Positions 10,089 to 19,468 are shown, counted from the stretch's first letter. The stretch is 64,000 nucleotides of DNA from an uncultured Porticoccus sp. (GCA_947259505.1 CAMYLT010000001.1:186001-250000), one strand, 5' to 3'. Notes: generated by a model not told the origin, from the letters alone. A program made the numbers and translations.

Positions 10089-11303
10089 CTAGATAACCGC
10101 GCCCAGCTTGAATATCGGAAGATACATGGCGATCAGCAGGCCGCCAACGAGCACCCCGAGAACCGCCATAATCATTGGCTCCAGCAGGGTGGTGAGGTTA
10201 TCGACCGAGTTATCGACCGCCTCCTCATAGTGAATAGCTGTTTTTTCCAGCATTTCATCGAGCGCGCCGGACTCCTCACCAATGGCCGTCATTTGCAGCA
10301 GCATCACCGGAAATTTGCCAGTAGACCTAAGAGAGTGGTGTAACTGAAGGCCCGTCGTGACATCGTCGCGAACCTTGAGGATCGCTTCCCGGTAAACCGC
10401 ATTACCCGCGGCCCCCGCTACAGAAGTGAGGGCGTCAACCAATGGCACACCCGCCGCAAAGGTTGTCGACATGGTTCGGGCAAATCGGGCAATAATTGCC
10501 TCGTAGATAATGGGGCCTACCACAGGTATTTTTAATGAGTACTTATCGATGAAAGCCTCGAACTTCTTCGAACGCCTTTTGGCTTCCTTTACGGCAAAAA
10601 TGGTGGCGATAAATGAGACCAGCCAAACAAACCACCACTTCTGGGCGGCATCGGATAAGCCCATTACGAACAGGGTGAAAGCCGGTAGCTCTGCACCAAA
10701 GTTGGCAAAAGTTTCGGCAAAAACCGGCACTACTTTTACCAGCAGAATACCGGTGACGATTACCGCGACACACACTACCGCAGCGGGATAGGTCATTGCC
10801 TTACGAATTTTGGCTTTCAGTGATTCGGTTTTTTCTTTATAGGTGGCAATTCTGTCCAGCATGGTTTCCAGGGCACCGGCCTGTTCGCCGGCCTCTACCA
10901 AGCTGCAGAACAGGTCATCAAAATACTTCGGGTGCTTGCGCAGAGAGCTGCCGAAGCTGAGTCCAGCGGACACATCGTCGCGAATGGTGAGGATCATTTC
11001 CTTAAGGGTTTGTTTTTCTGCGCCCTCCGCCACGATGTCAAAACTTTGCACCAGAGGCACCCCGGCTTTCATCATGGTGGCCATTTGTCTGGTAAAAAGA
11101 GCAACGTCCGCAGGTTTGATCGGCTTTGAAGCCCCACTGAACGGGCGTGCGGTTTTTTTCTTGACCGTTGTGGGGATAATGCCCTGTTTGCGCAGCTGAG
11201 CCTTGAGGAGCGCAGGGTTGGAGCCCTTGATCTCACCCTGAACGGATTTGCCGTTTTTATCCTTGCCCTTGTAGGTAAAAGTTTGCACTTGCGCAGTTGC
11301 CAT
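10089..11303 (-). CDS. pilC: Type IV pilus inner-membrane platform protein PilC
   Basis: PilC is the polytopic platform protein that couples the PilB motor to pilin assembly. The 404-aa protein has two tandem T2SF domains (roughly residues 70-195 and 275-395), each ending in membrane helices, and a basic N-terminal stretch (YKGKDKNGKSVQGEI) typical of the family. It begins 3 bases after the pilB stop, which implies translational coupling. Confidence 0.97.
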   Translation of the reverse strand: MATAQVQTFTYKGKDKNGKSVQGEIKGSNPALLKAQLRKQGIIPTTVKKKTARPFSGASKPIKPADVALFTRQMATMMKAGVPLVQSFDIVAEGAEKQTLKEMILTIRDDVSAGLSFGSSLRKHPKYFDDLFCSLVEAGEQAGALETMLDRIATYKEKTESLKAKIRKAMTYPAAVVCVAVIVTGILLVKVVPVFAETFANFGAELPAFTLFVMGLSDAAQKWWFVWLVSFIATIFAVKEAKRRSKKFEAFIDKYSLKIPVVGPIIYEAIIARFARTMSTTFAAGVPLVDALTSVAGAAGNAVYREAILKVRDDVTTGLQLHHSLRSTGKFPVMLLQMTAIGEESGALDEMLEKTAIHYEEAVDNSVDNLTTLLEPMIMAVLGVLVGGLLIAMYLPIFKLGAVI

Positions 11304-11306
11304 GGA

Positions 11307-13031
11307 TTAGTCCTTGGTTACCCTGTTTGCTTCTTCCAGACTGATTATACCTTCGGCTGCACGACGAAGTGCCGATTGGCGCAAAGTTCTGAAACCTTCC
11401 TTGATAGCCTGTTCTTCAATATCAATAGAGTTGCCTCCCTCCATGATAATTCTTGAGATCAGGGGTGTCACTTCCAGCACTTCATAGAGTCCTATCCGCC
11501 CTTTATAGCCTTGGGTGCATTTGGAACAGCCCACAGGGTGAAACAGGGTGACCTCCTCCATTGGTTTGCCAATATTATCGAAACCCTCTTCGATGAGAAT
11601 GTTCTGAGGAATATCTTCAGCTGGTTTACGGCAATGGGGGCAGAGCCGCCTTGCCAGCCGCTGTGCAATAATCAAATTGACAGTAGTGGCGACGTTAAAC
11701 GCCGGCACTCCCATATTGAGTAGTCTAGTCAGCGTTTCAGGGGCACTGTTTGTGTGCAAGGTAGAGAGAACCAGGTGACCTGTTTGGGCAGCTTTAATCG
11801 AAATTTCAGCAGTCTCCAGGTCGCGAATCTCTCCCACCATGATGACATCCGGATCCTGGCGGAGGAAAGCTCTCAGTGCTTCAGGAAAGGTGAGTTTAAC
11901 CTTATAGTTAATTTGTACCTGATTAACGCCAGGCATGTTGATTTCTACCGGATCCTCGGCAGTTGAAATGTTGCGTTCAACGGTGTTGAGGATATTGAGG
12001 CCGGTATACAGCGATACCGTCTTACCGCTACCGGTTGGCCCTGTTACCAGAATCATCCCCTGTGGCTTTTGCAGGGTATCGAGGTAAGCTTTTTTCTGGT
12101 CCTCCTCAAACCCCAGGTTTTCGACGCCCACTTGGGCGCTGGTAGGATCGAGAATACGCAACACGATCTTCTCGCCAAACTGGGTTGGTAATGTGTTGAC
12201 ACGGAAGTCGATAGCACGGTTTTTCGAAAGGCGCAGTTTAATGCGCCCATCCTGAGGTACCCGTCGCTCAGAAATATCCAATTGAGACATAACCTTTAAT
12301 CTGGCGGCTAGACGCGGCGCCAAGTTTGAGGGCGGCTTGGTCACTTCTCGCAGAATCCCGTCTGTTCTAAAACGGATGCGGTAAGTTTTTTCGTAGGGCT
12401 CGAAGTGAATATCAGAGCAGCCTTGCTTAATACCGTCGAGCATCAACTTATTGATGAAGCGAACAATAGGAGCGTCATCAGCATCGCTGAAGTTAGTCGG
12501 TCCAGTGTCTTCCTCGTCACCTGATGCGATGTCCAGGTCGTCAAGGTGCACGTCGTCCATGGTGCCCAGGGCATCACCAATGTCCTCATCTTGTAAATCG
12601 AGAAAGATAGCCAGGGCTGCTTGCAGTTTGTCGTGCTCTACCAAAAGCGCTTCGATGGAGAGTCCAGTCTGGAAGCGTACTTCGCTGACGGCTAGATGAT
12701 TAGTTGGGTCGCTTTGTGCCAGAAACAAGCGATTGCCACGTTTATACAGCGGTAGAACCTGATGCTTGCGTACGAGCTTTTTCTCCACAACTTCCTTGGG
12801 GCACAATTGCATATTGTGGGCATCAAGATCGTAAAGAGGTGTGCCAAACTCATTGGCAGCAACCGATGCGATGATGTTGGCAGGTAGGATGTTGTGGTGG
12901 GTCAGATAATGAACAAAATTAGTTTTTTCGCTTTCACACTCCGCCAGCGCTTCATGGGCGGCGGTTTCTTCCATCAGGCCGTCAGCCACCAAGCGTTTCG
13001 ACAGGCCTCTTAGCGTATCGTTGTTTTTCAT
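11307..13031 (-). CDS. pilB: Type IV pilus assembly ATPase PilB
   Basis: PilB is the hexameric extension motor of the pilus. The frame is open for another 33 codons upstream, but the ATG at 13031 (MKNNDTLRGLSKRL) matches the family N-terminus and gives 574 aa. Walker A GPTGSGKT lies near residue 328, with an Asp box and Walker B around DPDVIMVGEIRD, and a tetracysteine zinc motif (CPHC, then CSKC) near residues 465-505. An N-terminal MshEN domain is present. No obvious Shine-Dalgarno sequence precedes the ATG. It is divergent from pilA across about 245 bases. Confidence 0.96.
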   Translation of the reverse strand: MKNNDTLRGLSKRLVADGLMEETAAHEALAECESEKTNFVHYLTHHNILPANIIASVAANEFGTPLYDLDAHNMQLCPKEVVEKKLVRKHQVLPLYKRGNRLFLAQSDPTNHLAVSEVRFQTGLSIEALLVEHDKLQAALAIFLDLQDEDIGDALGTMDDVHLDDLDIASGDEEDTGPTNFSDADDAPIVRFINKLMLDGIKQGCSDIHFEPYEKTYRIRFRTDGILREVTKPPSNLAPRLAARLKVMSQLDISERRVPQDGRIKLRLSKNRAIDFRVNTLPTQFGEKIVLRILDPTSAQVGVENLGFEEDQKKAYLDTLQKPQGMILVTGPTGSGKTVSLYTGLNILNTVERNISTAEDPVEINMPGVNQVQINYKVKLTFPEALRAFLRQDPDVIMVGEIRDLETAEISIKAAQTGHLVLSTLHTNSAPETLTRLLNMGVPAFNVATTVNLIIAQRLARRLCPHCRKPAEDIPQNILIEEGFDNIGKPMEEVTLFHPVGCSKCTQGYKGRIGLYEVLEVTPLISRIIMEGGNSIDIEEQAIKEGFRTLRQSALRRAAEGIISLEEANRVTKD

Positions 13032-13276
13032 AGGTGAAAAATGTCCATTTATTCTGCGCGCTGGGGCTGATGTTAATACATGCAGACCTAGGGAACCAGA
13101 GTTTGCCAAACTGTGCTTGCCCAATGTCACTTTGGTTGTTCATAAGAAAGCATGTATGTGACAAAAAATGTCAGTTTGGGGGTGTGGGTTGGCGGTGGGT
13201 AGCAAGTTTTTGCAGTTGGTATGTTAATTGCTTTGGTGCATATGGAGTTTAATTATTTCTGTAAGGGAGAAACACA
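13032..13276. promoter_or_regulatory. Divergent pilB/pilA intergenic region
   Basis: These 245 bases must hold the promoters for the minus-strand pilBCD operon and for plus-strand pilA. In many relatives pilA is sigma-54 dependent. I looked for a GG-N10-GC core and did not find a well-spaced one upstream of pilA. The pilA ribosome site AAGGGAG (13263-13269) is clear. Confidence 0.4.
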
Positions 13277-13771
13277 ATGAAGAAACAAGTACAACAAATC
13301 CAAAAGGGTTTTACCCTGATCGAACTGATGATCGTGGTTGCGATTATCGGCATTCTGGCGGCGGTTGCACTGCCGGCCTACCAAACCTACGTCATCAAGT
13401 CCAAGCTGTCTGAAGTGATTATGGCCACCAGCCAGTGTCGTACAGCCGTGAGTGAGGTGTATCAAACTGCGGACGCAGGTTCTGGCCCGGGTTCCAATCT
13501 CTGGGGTTGTGAAGACTCCGGCGGCACCGGCGGTGTGACCAAATATGTTAGAAGCATTCAGACTTCAGCAGATGGTAAAATCACAGCGGTTGTTCAAGGT
13601 ATCGACTCTGCGGTAGATAGCGGTGCTATCGTACTTACCCCATATGTAGATTCTACAACCGTCATGACAGTAACCGATATTCCTAATCAGGTTTTCAAGT
13701 TTAAGTGTGAACCTGACAGCGGTGCGACACCTGTGATTAATGGAAAATACTTGCCTGGTTCATGTAAGTAA
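13277..13771 (+). CDS. pilA: Major type IV pilin PilA
   Basis: The 164-aa prepilin has an 11-residue basic leader ending in Gly, then [18 protein letters not shown] with Glu at mature position 5: a textbook type IVa pilin N-terminus for PilD processing. The globular part has four cysteines. The last pair (the Cys in FKCEPDS and the one in GSCK) would close the C-terminal disulfide loop. It has its own terminator and is followed by accessory membrane enzymes, as pilA is in P. aeruginosa, where such neighbours modify or assist the pilin. The C-terminus is Lys, not the glycosylated Ser of P. aeruginosa group I pilins. Confidence 0.96.
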   Translation: MKKQVQQIQKGFTLIELMIVVAIIGILAAVALPAYQTYVIKSKLSEVIMATSQCRTAVSEVYQTADAGSGPGSNLWGCEDSGGTGGVTKYVRSIQTSADGKITAVVQGIDSAVDSGAIVLTPYVDSTTVMTVTDIPNQVFKFKCEPDSGATPVINGKYLPGSCK

Positions 13772-13791
13772 AAACACCTTGTCGTTTTGTG

Positions 13792-13824
13792 AAAAAGCCC
13801 CATTTAATGATGGGGCTTTTTTAT
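13792..13824 (+). terminator. Rho-independent terminator after pilA
   Basis: AAAAGCCCCAT (13793-13803) pairs with ATGGGGCTTTT (13810-13820), followed by more T. This gives abundant pilA message its own end. Confidence 0.9.
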
Positions 13825-13849
13825 GTTTCAATCATTCAACTTTCAATCA

Positions 13850-15916
13850 ATGATGATGACAGTTATGACTTCTTCCAAGGCTTCTCCCAGCACCTCCCGC
13901 AATCACTCCAGGCGTATCTTTATGAGCTATCTGTGGTTGGCTCTGGGCTTGTTCCTGCTGGTTGGGGCTATCAACTTTTACCAAATTTTGCTGGTGGCGC
14001 CTGATACCGTTGGAATGAAAGCCTTCACCGCGGCATTGTTTTCCAGCCCCGGCTTTCTACGGGATTTAGCATGGTTTCTACTTGCCGCCATTTTTGTTCA
14101 CGGTGTCTTTGCTCTAACGCTCTGGTTGGGTACGGCTGGCTGGCTGGCAGCGCCTGAAATGCGAAACCGGCAGCGAAAAGTGACCATTTACTTCGCATTT
14201 GTGCTCTGCTGTGCCTGGATCATGATTGTAAGCACCCGGCATTACCCGAATATGCCCAGCGGTTTTATCCAGTACAACCCACTATTGATGTCGAGTATGA
14301 CGCTTTACCTGCTCAGTGGTTTGATGGCGTTATCAGTTGTCGTTAGCCTTTATAAGCTTTGTAACACGCCCTTGCGAAAAGGGGTGGCGGGGTCGTTGCT
14401 TGTGTGTCTTGCCGGAAGTGTATTTTGGAGTAATTTTGTCCCGGAAAGTAACGCCAAGGCCTCGCCCTGGGCGCAGAACGTTCAGCCTAATATTCTGGTG
14501 ATCGGTGTGGATTCCCTGAGGCCGGACGAAACTGGCTATTTCGGCAGTGACGGGCAATTGACGCCCAATATCGATGAGTTTTTAACGCGTAGCGCAGTAT
14601 ACAAGGATGCCTATACCCCCTATGCGAGAACCTTCCCTGCCTGGTTGAGCATCCTGACGGGCAAAGAGCCGGTGCATCACAAGGGGCGCTATAACCTGAT
14701 AAACATCTCCATGCTTGACCCCAGTCAGACAATAGGCTGGTGGATGAGAGCTCGGGGTTACCGGACTGTGTACGGTTTTGACGAGCGCCGCTTTAGTAAT
14801 ATTGATGCCTCTTTTGGGTACGATGCGGTGGTGGGGCCAAAGCCGGGGGCTATGGGTTTTGTGCTCGGACAGTATGATCACCCGATGATCAACCTGCTTT
14901 CCAACACTATGGTGGGCAAATATCTGTTTCCAGAGATGTACCTGAATCGTGGTCGCCCCGGCAATTATGATCCCGAAGTTTACAACCAGGCGTTGCTGGA
15001 TGCTGTATCAGCCGACCCCTCCAAGCCTGTCTTTTTGACAGCACATTTTCTGCTGCCCCATTTCCCGTGGTTTTCCCGTGATGTGGAAGAGCTTGAGAAA
15101 TTTGAAATGCCGGAGGAGGCCGCCGATAAATTCGCTTACCAATATCGCATGATGCTGAAGCAGGTTGATAGGCAGTTTGGTCAGTTTATGGCACAGCTTC
15201 AGAGCGCCGGCGTGTTAGATAACGCTCAGGTCTTTCTATTGTCGGATCACGGCGACAGCTTCAAGTTTGACAAAGATCAGCTTGAGCCGGGGCGGGATGA
15301 TATGCCATTTGAGGTGGAAACTAACACCCGCGGCCACGCGACTAATGTTCTGAGCTTGGGACAGTACCGTGTGGTGTTGGCAGGCCGGAGCTATGGCAAT
15401 AACGTATTTAAACCCGGCGATGTTGATGGGAATGCGTCATTGATGGATATTGTTCCGACTATTCTTGACGTACTAGACGAACCTGTTGAAAGCAAGGGCG
15501 TAGATGGCCTTTCCCTGCTGGCTAGCACCAAAGAAGAGCGCAACAACCGCAATCTGTTCCTAGAAAGTGGCTTTAAAACTCGGGCTCTCGTGGCGGATGA
15601 TATGACTAAAGAGCAGCTCCTTAAGGAAGGAATCCAGGTCTACACCGTGAATGCCGATGGCAAGATGGTTGTCAGGGACGCATGGAATGACATCATTTTG
15701 CGCTCCAAGCATCGTGCAGTCATTCGAGGAGACTGGCAGCTCTCCATGATCCCGGGTATGGGTGAATATATGGTGCTGACCAATATCCCCGAAAAAAAAT
15801 GGTGGTCTTTGGCTCAATACGAAGGCGATGCTGACACTAAAGGAATGTTGTCGGCACTGTGTGAGCATTATAGGGACGATCCGGGTTTTGACAATATGGG
15901 GGTGTGTGGCAAATAA
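13850..15916 (+). CDS. Membrane-anchored sulfatase / phosphotransferase-like enzyme (alkaline phosphatase superfamily)
   Basis: The protein of about 690 residues has an N-terminal part with about five membrane helices, then a periplasmic alkaline-phosphatase-superfamily domain opening with NILVIGVDSLRPDE. A Thr in the nucleophile position (YARTFPAWLSILTG) and the metal-binding LLSDHGDSF are visible. Thr instead of Cys/Ser suggests a phosphotransferase (LtaS/EptA-like) rather than a true sulfatase. The first in-frame ATG (13823) lies in the pilA terminator, so ATG 13850 or 13865 is preferred. Its place just after pilA makes pilin or another surface glycan a plausible target. This is inference. 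Confidence 0.75.
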   Translation: MMMTVMTSSKASPSTSRNHSRRIFMSYLWLALGLFLLVGAINFYQILLVAPDTVGMKAFTAALFSSPGFLRDLAWFLLAAIFVHGVFALTLWLGTAGWLAAPEMRNRQRKVTIYFAFVLCCAWIMIVSTRHYPNMPSGFIQYNPLLMSSMTLYLLSGLMALSVVVSLYKLCNTPLRKGVAGSLLVCLAGSVFWSNFVPESNAKASPWAQNVQPNILVIGVDSLRPDETGYFGSDGQLTPNIDEFLTRSAVYKDAYTPYARTFPAWLSILTGKEPVHHKGRYNLINISMLDPSQTIGWWMRARGYRTVYGFDERRFSNIDASFGYDAVVGPKPGAMGFVLGQYDHPMINLLSNTMVGKYLFPEMYLNRGRPGNYDPEVYNQALLDAVSADPSKPVFLTAHFLLPHFPWFSRDVEELEKFEMPEEAADKFAYQYRMMLKQVDRQFGQFMAQLQSAGVLDNAQVFLLSDHGDSFKFDKDQLEPGRDDMPFEVETNTRGHATNVLSLGQYRVVLAGRSYGNNVFKPGDVDGNASLMDIVPTILDVLDEPVESKGVDGLSLLASTKEERNNRNLFLESGFKTRALVADDMTKEQLLKEGIQVYTVNADGKMVVRDAWNDIILRSKHRAVIRGDWQLSMIPGMGEYMVLTNIPEKKWWSLAQYEGDADTKGMLSALCEHYRDDPGFDNMGVCGK

Positions 15917-15979
15917 CTGATTGATTATATAGATGATGTCGATAAACACTTCAAATATAAACAGGAGCTAATACAGGAG

Positions 15980-17566
15980 ATGCAACAGAAGCTTAAAAAT
16001 AAATATGTAGGGGTAGATCTGTTAGCACTTCTTGTTTCTTTTCTGGTTCTTTTTTTAATTTACAAGCCATTTTTGAGTATGCCGCCCGTTTGGGATGCCG
16101 TTGCTGGGGTGTTTTCACCAGCAGCATATCTTTACGAACATGGATATGACTTGTTTAGCCTGCTTACACTTGATGGTTATCGCGAAGGCGGCCCTAATGT
16201 CCATAGCCTAAGTTTGATTACTTGGGTGACAGCATTTTTTATTGACGCTTATGATGGAAATTCGAACGAGTTTTTGCCTGCATTGCATGTGCTTAACATT
16301 TTTCTTGGGGGGGGGGTTGTTGCGCTAACATTTTCCTTGGTGAGACGAGTTGGTGAAACCAAAACAGCATTCGTAGCTGCTCTTCTTTTAATAGCCAGCC
16401 CATTGCTGGGTGTTCAAATTAGTTACGTGTATATGGAAGTTGCGGGCTGTATTTTCACGCTGCTCTCATTGTATTGCTGGGTTTTTAAAAGGGTTTGGTC
16501 TGCGATCATATTTGCATTAATGGCATTATCAGTGAAGTCATTAGGCCTGTCTGTGGTTGCCGCGGTTAGCATCTTAGTGATCTTGGACTCATACAAGTTT
16601 GGTTTAATATGGTGCTGTCAGCGCATTTCGGTGCTTATTGCTTCTGCTAGTCTTTTGGAATACATGAGGTTCGGCTTTGGTTCAAGAGAAAAGGCGGGGG
16701 GTGCCGTAGAGTCTTATTCTGATTATGTGTACCAAATATATTCGAGATTGAGCGACGTTCCTGATTTGGCAATATTGATTGGCCTTTTCTTTTGGGTGTT
16801 TTTCTGTGTTATTTGTAAACTTAATGTTTTTTCAGTGAAGGGATTAAAAACTGTTCTTTCCAAGAAGCTTGAAGACAAGTTAGTGAGATTTTATATTTCT
16901 GGGATATCTATTGTCGTTATGTTTTTTTGTTTTGTTATTTTTGTGCCTTTTTCGGGGGGAAAGTTCTTTCCTTTGACTCGGTATTATGTATGGATACTGC
17001 CAGCGCTAATCTCGTTAGTCGTAATGTTTTTTTCTGAATTTTTGCGCAATAAGCCAAATGGACTTAAGTTGTCTATCACGGCTATTTTGGTGCTATATTT
17101 TTTTGTAAGTAAAGAGGGTGTTTTATATCCTGGATTTAATTCCGGTATTTCAAGTTTTAGTAGGCTTGAAAGGAGCTTTGAATACCAGGATTTCTATAAA
17201 TTACAGCACGCGGGCGTTAAGTTGGTTGCTGATGAGTTTTCTGATGAGATTGTCTACGTGACACGGGGTGAATATTACATGCTATCCAGTCCGTTAATGG
17301 GATATGTGGATAGTGTGCCAGGAAATGTACGTTTCCTGCTGGCTGATGGAAATCTTGAAAAAGGCCTTGTTGATTATCCAGATAGGTTTCTTTTGCTGGA
17401 TACTAATAGCAATGGATATCATGGGCAAGGATTGCTTTACAGGCTTGTAGTAGAGGCTGCACAAAATATGGAAGAATATGATCTCGTGGTTTTGAGAAAA
17501 TTTAGTATTTTCTCATATTCTGGCCAAGTTATTAGAGTGACAAGAAAAAATAAAAGAGATACATAA
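15980..17566 (+). CDS. Multi-pass membrane glycosyltransferase-like protein (GT-C type), with internal G10 tract
   Basis: A 528-aa protein with about ten or more hydrophobic segments, and an early periplasmic loop (PPVWDAVAGVFSPA) containing an acidic residue after the first helix, the layout of GT-C enzymes such as ArnT and TfpW that use polyprenyl-phosphate sugars. I cannot assign a specific family with certainty. A run of ten G (16307-16316) encodes Gly-Gly-Gly near residue 111. A change of one base would truncate the protein. The gene is AT-rich compared with pilA. It is the best candidate for the final transferase of the local glycosylation pathway. Confidence 0.6.
   Translation: MQQKLKNKYVGVDLLALLVSFLVLFLIYKPFLSMPPVWDAVAGVFSPAAYLYEHGYDLFSLLTLDGYREGGPNVHSLSLITWVTAFFIDAYDGNSNEFLPALHVLNIFLGGGVVALTFSLVRRVGETKTAFVAALLLIASPLLGVQISYVYMEVAGCIFTLLSLYCWVFKRVWSAIIFALMALSVKSLGLSVVAAVSILVILDSYKFGLIWCCQRISVLIASASLLEYMRFGFGSREKAGGAVESYSDYVYQIYSRLSDVPDLAILIGLFFWVFFCVICKLNVFSVKGLKTVLSKKLEDKLVRFYISGISIVVMFFCFVIFVPFSGGKFFPLTRYYVWILPALISLVVMFFSEFLRNKPNGLKLSITAILVLYFFVSKEGVLYPGFNSGISSFSRLERSFEYQDFYKLQHAGVKLVADEFSDEIVYVTRGEYYMLSSPLMGYVDSVPGNVRFLLADGNLEKGLVDYPDRFLLLDTNSNGYHGQGLLYRLVVEAAQNMEEYDLVVLRKFSIFSYSGQVIRVTRKNKRDT
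16307..16316 (+). repeat. G10 homopolymer inside the GT-C-like gene
   Basis: Ten consecutive G inside the reading frame, in the on configuration. Tracts of this kind are classical contingency loci that change length by slipped-strand mispairing. Confidence 0.85.
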
Positions 17567-17623
17567 GCAGTGGTAGCAGGCGATTATGATCCAATAGATC
17601 TTTGTCGTTTCTGATGTGAACTT

Positions 17624-18598
17624 ATGAAAATGATTGACATCTTTTATCTAAAATTATTCTCGAAAATAATAGTTTCAGCACTTATTCTGCTATTTATATC
17701 TCAGGTGGTCGGTGTCGATTTCTATTCCATGATAGATGGCATTTCAAATTGGCATTACCTAGTGGTCCCATTGCTCGTCTCTTTGTCACTGCTTCCGTGG
17801 ATCTCTGCAAATCGCTGGAAACTCTTCCTTAGACTTAACGGCATTGAAGAAAGTACAAAAAAGCTCTTATACCTTATATTCTTGTCAAATTTTCAGGGTT
17901 TTATGCTGCCTGGATTGCAGGGTGGTGACCTTTTTAGGGTATACCATATTGAGAAGAGTCACCCTGGAAAAATAGGCGTTGCTGGAAGTACTGTGGTTGC
18001 AGAAAGAATGCTGGGATTGCTGGTGTTATGTTTGTTGAGTCTGTTTTCGTTACCATTTATCCCAGTCGTTGAAAAATACTTTCATATTGTCGTGGTCGTT
18101 CTGGCGATGAATGCTCTGGTTGTGACTTCTCTATGGCTGATTCTGAGCGATAAAATCTACAATTCGTATTCCGGTCGACAGGTAAGTGGTGCTTTGGCCT
18201 CAAACTTTTTGCGATATCTAGTTCTTTTCCACTCTGCACTCATTCGGTTTCCATACAAAGACGTTTTGTTGTCTTCCTTTTTGTTAATTATCTGTTTTCA
18301 GTTGTTGATAATAATGGTGATTTACTTTGTCTTTCTTGCATTTGGGTATTACATTCCCTATATGCAACATTTAGCGGTTTTTCCTGTTATTGCCATCCTA
18401 TCTATGGCTCCAATCACTATTGGTGGGCTTGGCGTACGGGAGGGGTTGTTTGTCTATTTTTATGGTTTGTTTGGCGTGCCTCCTCATCTTGCCGTTGCAG
18501 TTTCTCTTCTTAACTATACTTTAGTTACACTCGTTCCCGTATTATTTGGAGGTGTTCTGTCTCTTTACCATTACCTCTCTTTAAAAAGGGCCTGCTGA
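17624..18598 (+). CDS. Lysylphosphatidylglycerol synthase TM-region-like membrane protein (UPF0104/AglD type)
   Basis: The 324-aa protein has about eight membrane helices and the family hallmarks: SANRWKLFLR early, NFQGFMLPGLQGGDLFRVY in the middle, VVAERMLGLLVL, and the glycine-rich TIGGLGVREGLFVYF near the end. This family (PF03706) corresponds to the membrane part of MprF without the synthase domain and is common in glycan and lipid-linked sugar clusters, where transport or flipping roles have been proposed. It is fourth from the end of the plus-strand operon. Its stop overlaps an ATG (18598) that opens only a 6-codon frame. Confidence 0.75.
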   Translation: MKMIDIFYLKLFSKIIVSALILLFISQVVGVDFYSMIDGISNWHYLVVPLLVSLSLLPWISANRWKLFLRLNGIEESTKKLLYLIFLSNFQGFMLPGLQGGDLFRVYHIEKSHPGKIGVAGSTVVAERMLGLLVLCLLSLFSLPFIPVVEKYFHIVVVVLAMNALVVTSLWLILSDKIYNSYSGRQVSGALASNFLRYLVLFHSALIRFPYKDVLLSSFLLIICFQLLIIMVIYFVFLAFGYYIPYMQHLAVFPVIAILSMAPITIGGLGVREGLFVYFYGLFGVPPHLAVAVSLLNYTLVTLVPVLFGGVLSLYHYLSLKRAC

Positions 18599-18617
18599 TG
18601 CTTATCGGATTGAGCTA

Positions 18618-18627
18618 GGGGGGGGGG
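18618..18627 (+). repeat. G10 homopolymer at the methyltransferase start
   Basis: Ten consecutive G. The last G is the first base of the only plausible start codon (GTG 18627). A length change would move any upstream ribosome-binding sequence relative to the start. Confidence 0.8.
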
Positions 18628-19376
18628 TGAAAGAGGAAAAGCCATTCTTCGTTGAGGCCTATGATTATCTTGCTCCGAAAGAAGATAAGCACTGGTGGTT
18701 TTGTGCCCGTAATCGGATTTTGCTTTGGGTCCTAAGTGCCAAGGTTACTCCATTCACAAATTTTCTAGAAATCGGTTGTGGAACTGGTTTTGTTCTACGT
18801 GCTGTTGGTACTCAATTTCCGGATTCTGAATTGTTTGGTTCCGAGTTTTATGAGGAAGGTCTCGTTATTGCTAGAGAAAGAGTTCCGAATGCAGAATTTG
18901 TCCAGATGGATGCGAGGTTAATGACGGACTTTGAAAAATATAATCTAGTCGGAGCTTTTGATGTCATAGAACACATTGAAGAAGATGCATTAGTACTTAG
19001 AAATCTTTTTAATGCAATTAAGTGTGGCGGTAGTATTTTGATTACAGTCCCACAGCATCTTTGGATGTGGTCGGGTGCGGATGTGAAGGCATGCCATGTG
19101 CGACGGTACTCACGAAATGAGCTTGTACAGAAGGTTAAGAGTGTTGGTTTTGATGTTGTCTATGTAAGTTCGTTTGTTAGTTTGCTTTTGCCGCTTATGT
19201 GGCTTTCTCGGCGACGTGCCAATAAGGATTGTGATGCCTTAAATAGTGAATTTCAAATCTCCTCTAGATTGAATTTTCTTTTCGAGAAGGTGATGGATTT
19301 CGAGCTTGTGTTGATGAGGCTTGGCATTCGGTTTCCATTCGGGGGATCCTTGCTTTTGCTTGCAAAAAAACCATAA
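18627..19376 (+). CDS. Class I SAM-dependent methyltransferase
   Basis: The 249-aa protein has the N-terminal segment EDKHWWFCARNRIL, frequent in glycan-cluster methyltransferases of the Methyltransf_23 type, motif I FLEIGCGTGFVLRAVG near residues 46-61, and the acidic post-motif region GAFDVIEHIEEDALVL. A C-terminal hydrophobic patch may make it membrane-associated. The GTG start follows directly on ten G. No alternative start exists in frame between the stop at 18582 and this GTG. The substrate is probably a sugar or lipid-linked glycan made by its neighbours, inferred from context. Confidence 0.75.
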   Translation: MKEEKPFFVEAYDYLAPKEDKHWWFCARNRILLWVLSAKVTPFTNFLEIGCGTGFVLRAVGTQFPDSELFGSEFYEEGLVIARERVPNAEFVQMDARLMTDFEKYNLVGAFDVIEHIEEDALVLRNLFNAIKCGGSILITVPQHLWMWSGADVKACHVRRYSRNELVQKVKSVGFDVVYVSSFVSLLLPLMWLSRRRANKDCDALNSEFQISSRLNFLFEKVMDFELVLMRLGIRFPFGGSLLLLAKKP

Positions 19377-19468
19377 CGACTGAGATGCATGACCACCGAC
19401 TAGTGGCGGCGGCTATCCAAATTGATATCTGATAAATCTATGGGTGTACAGATCATGAGGTGCTCATC

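Noticed and set aside
13190-13215. Sigma-54 promoter for pilA
   Set aside because: A TTTTTGCAG -12-like element is present, but the nearest GG pairs are 9, 12 or 13 bases away instead of 10, so the core spacing fails.
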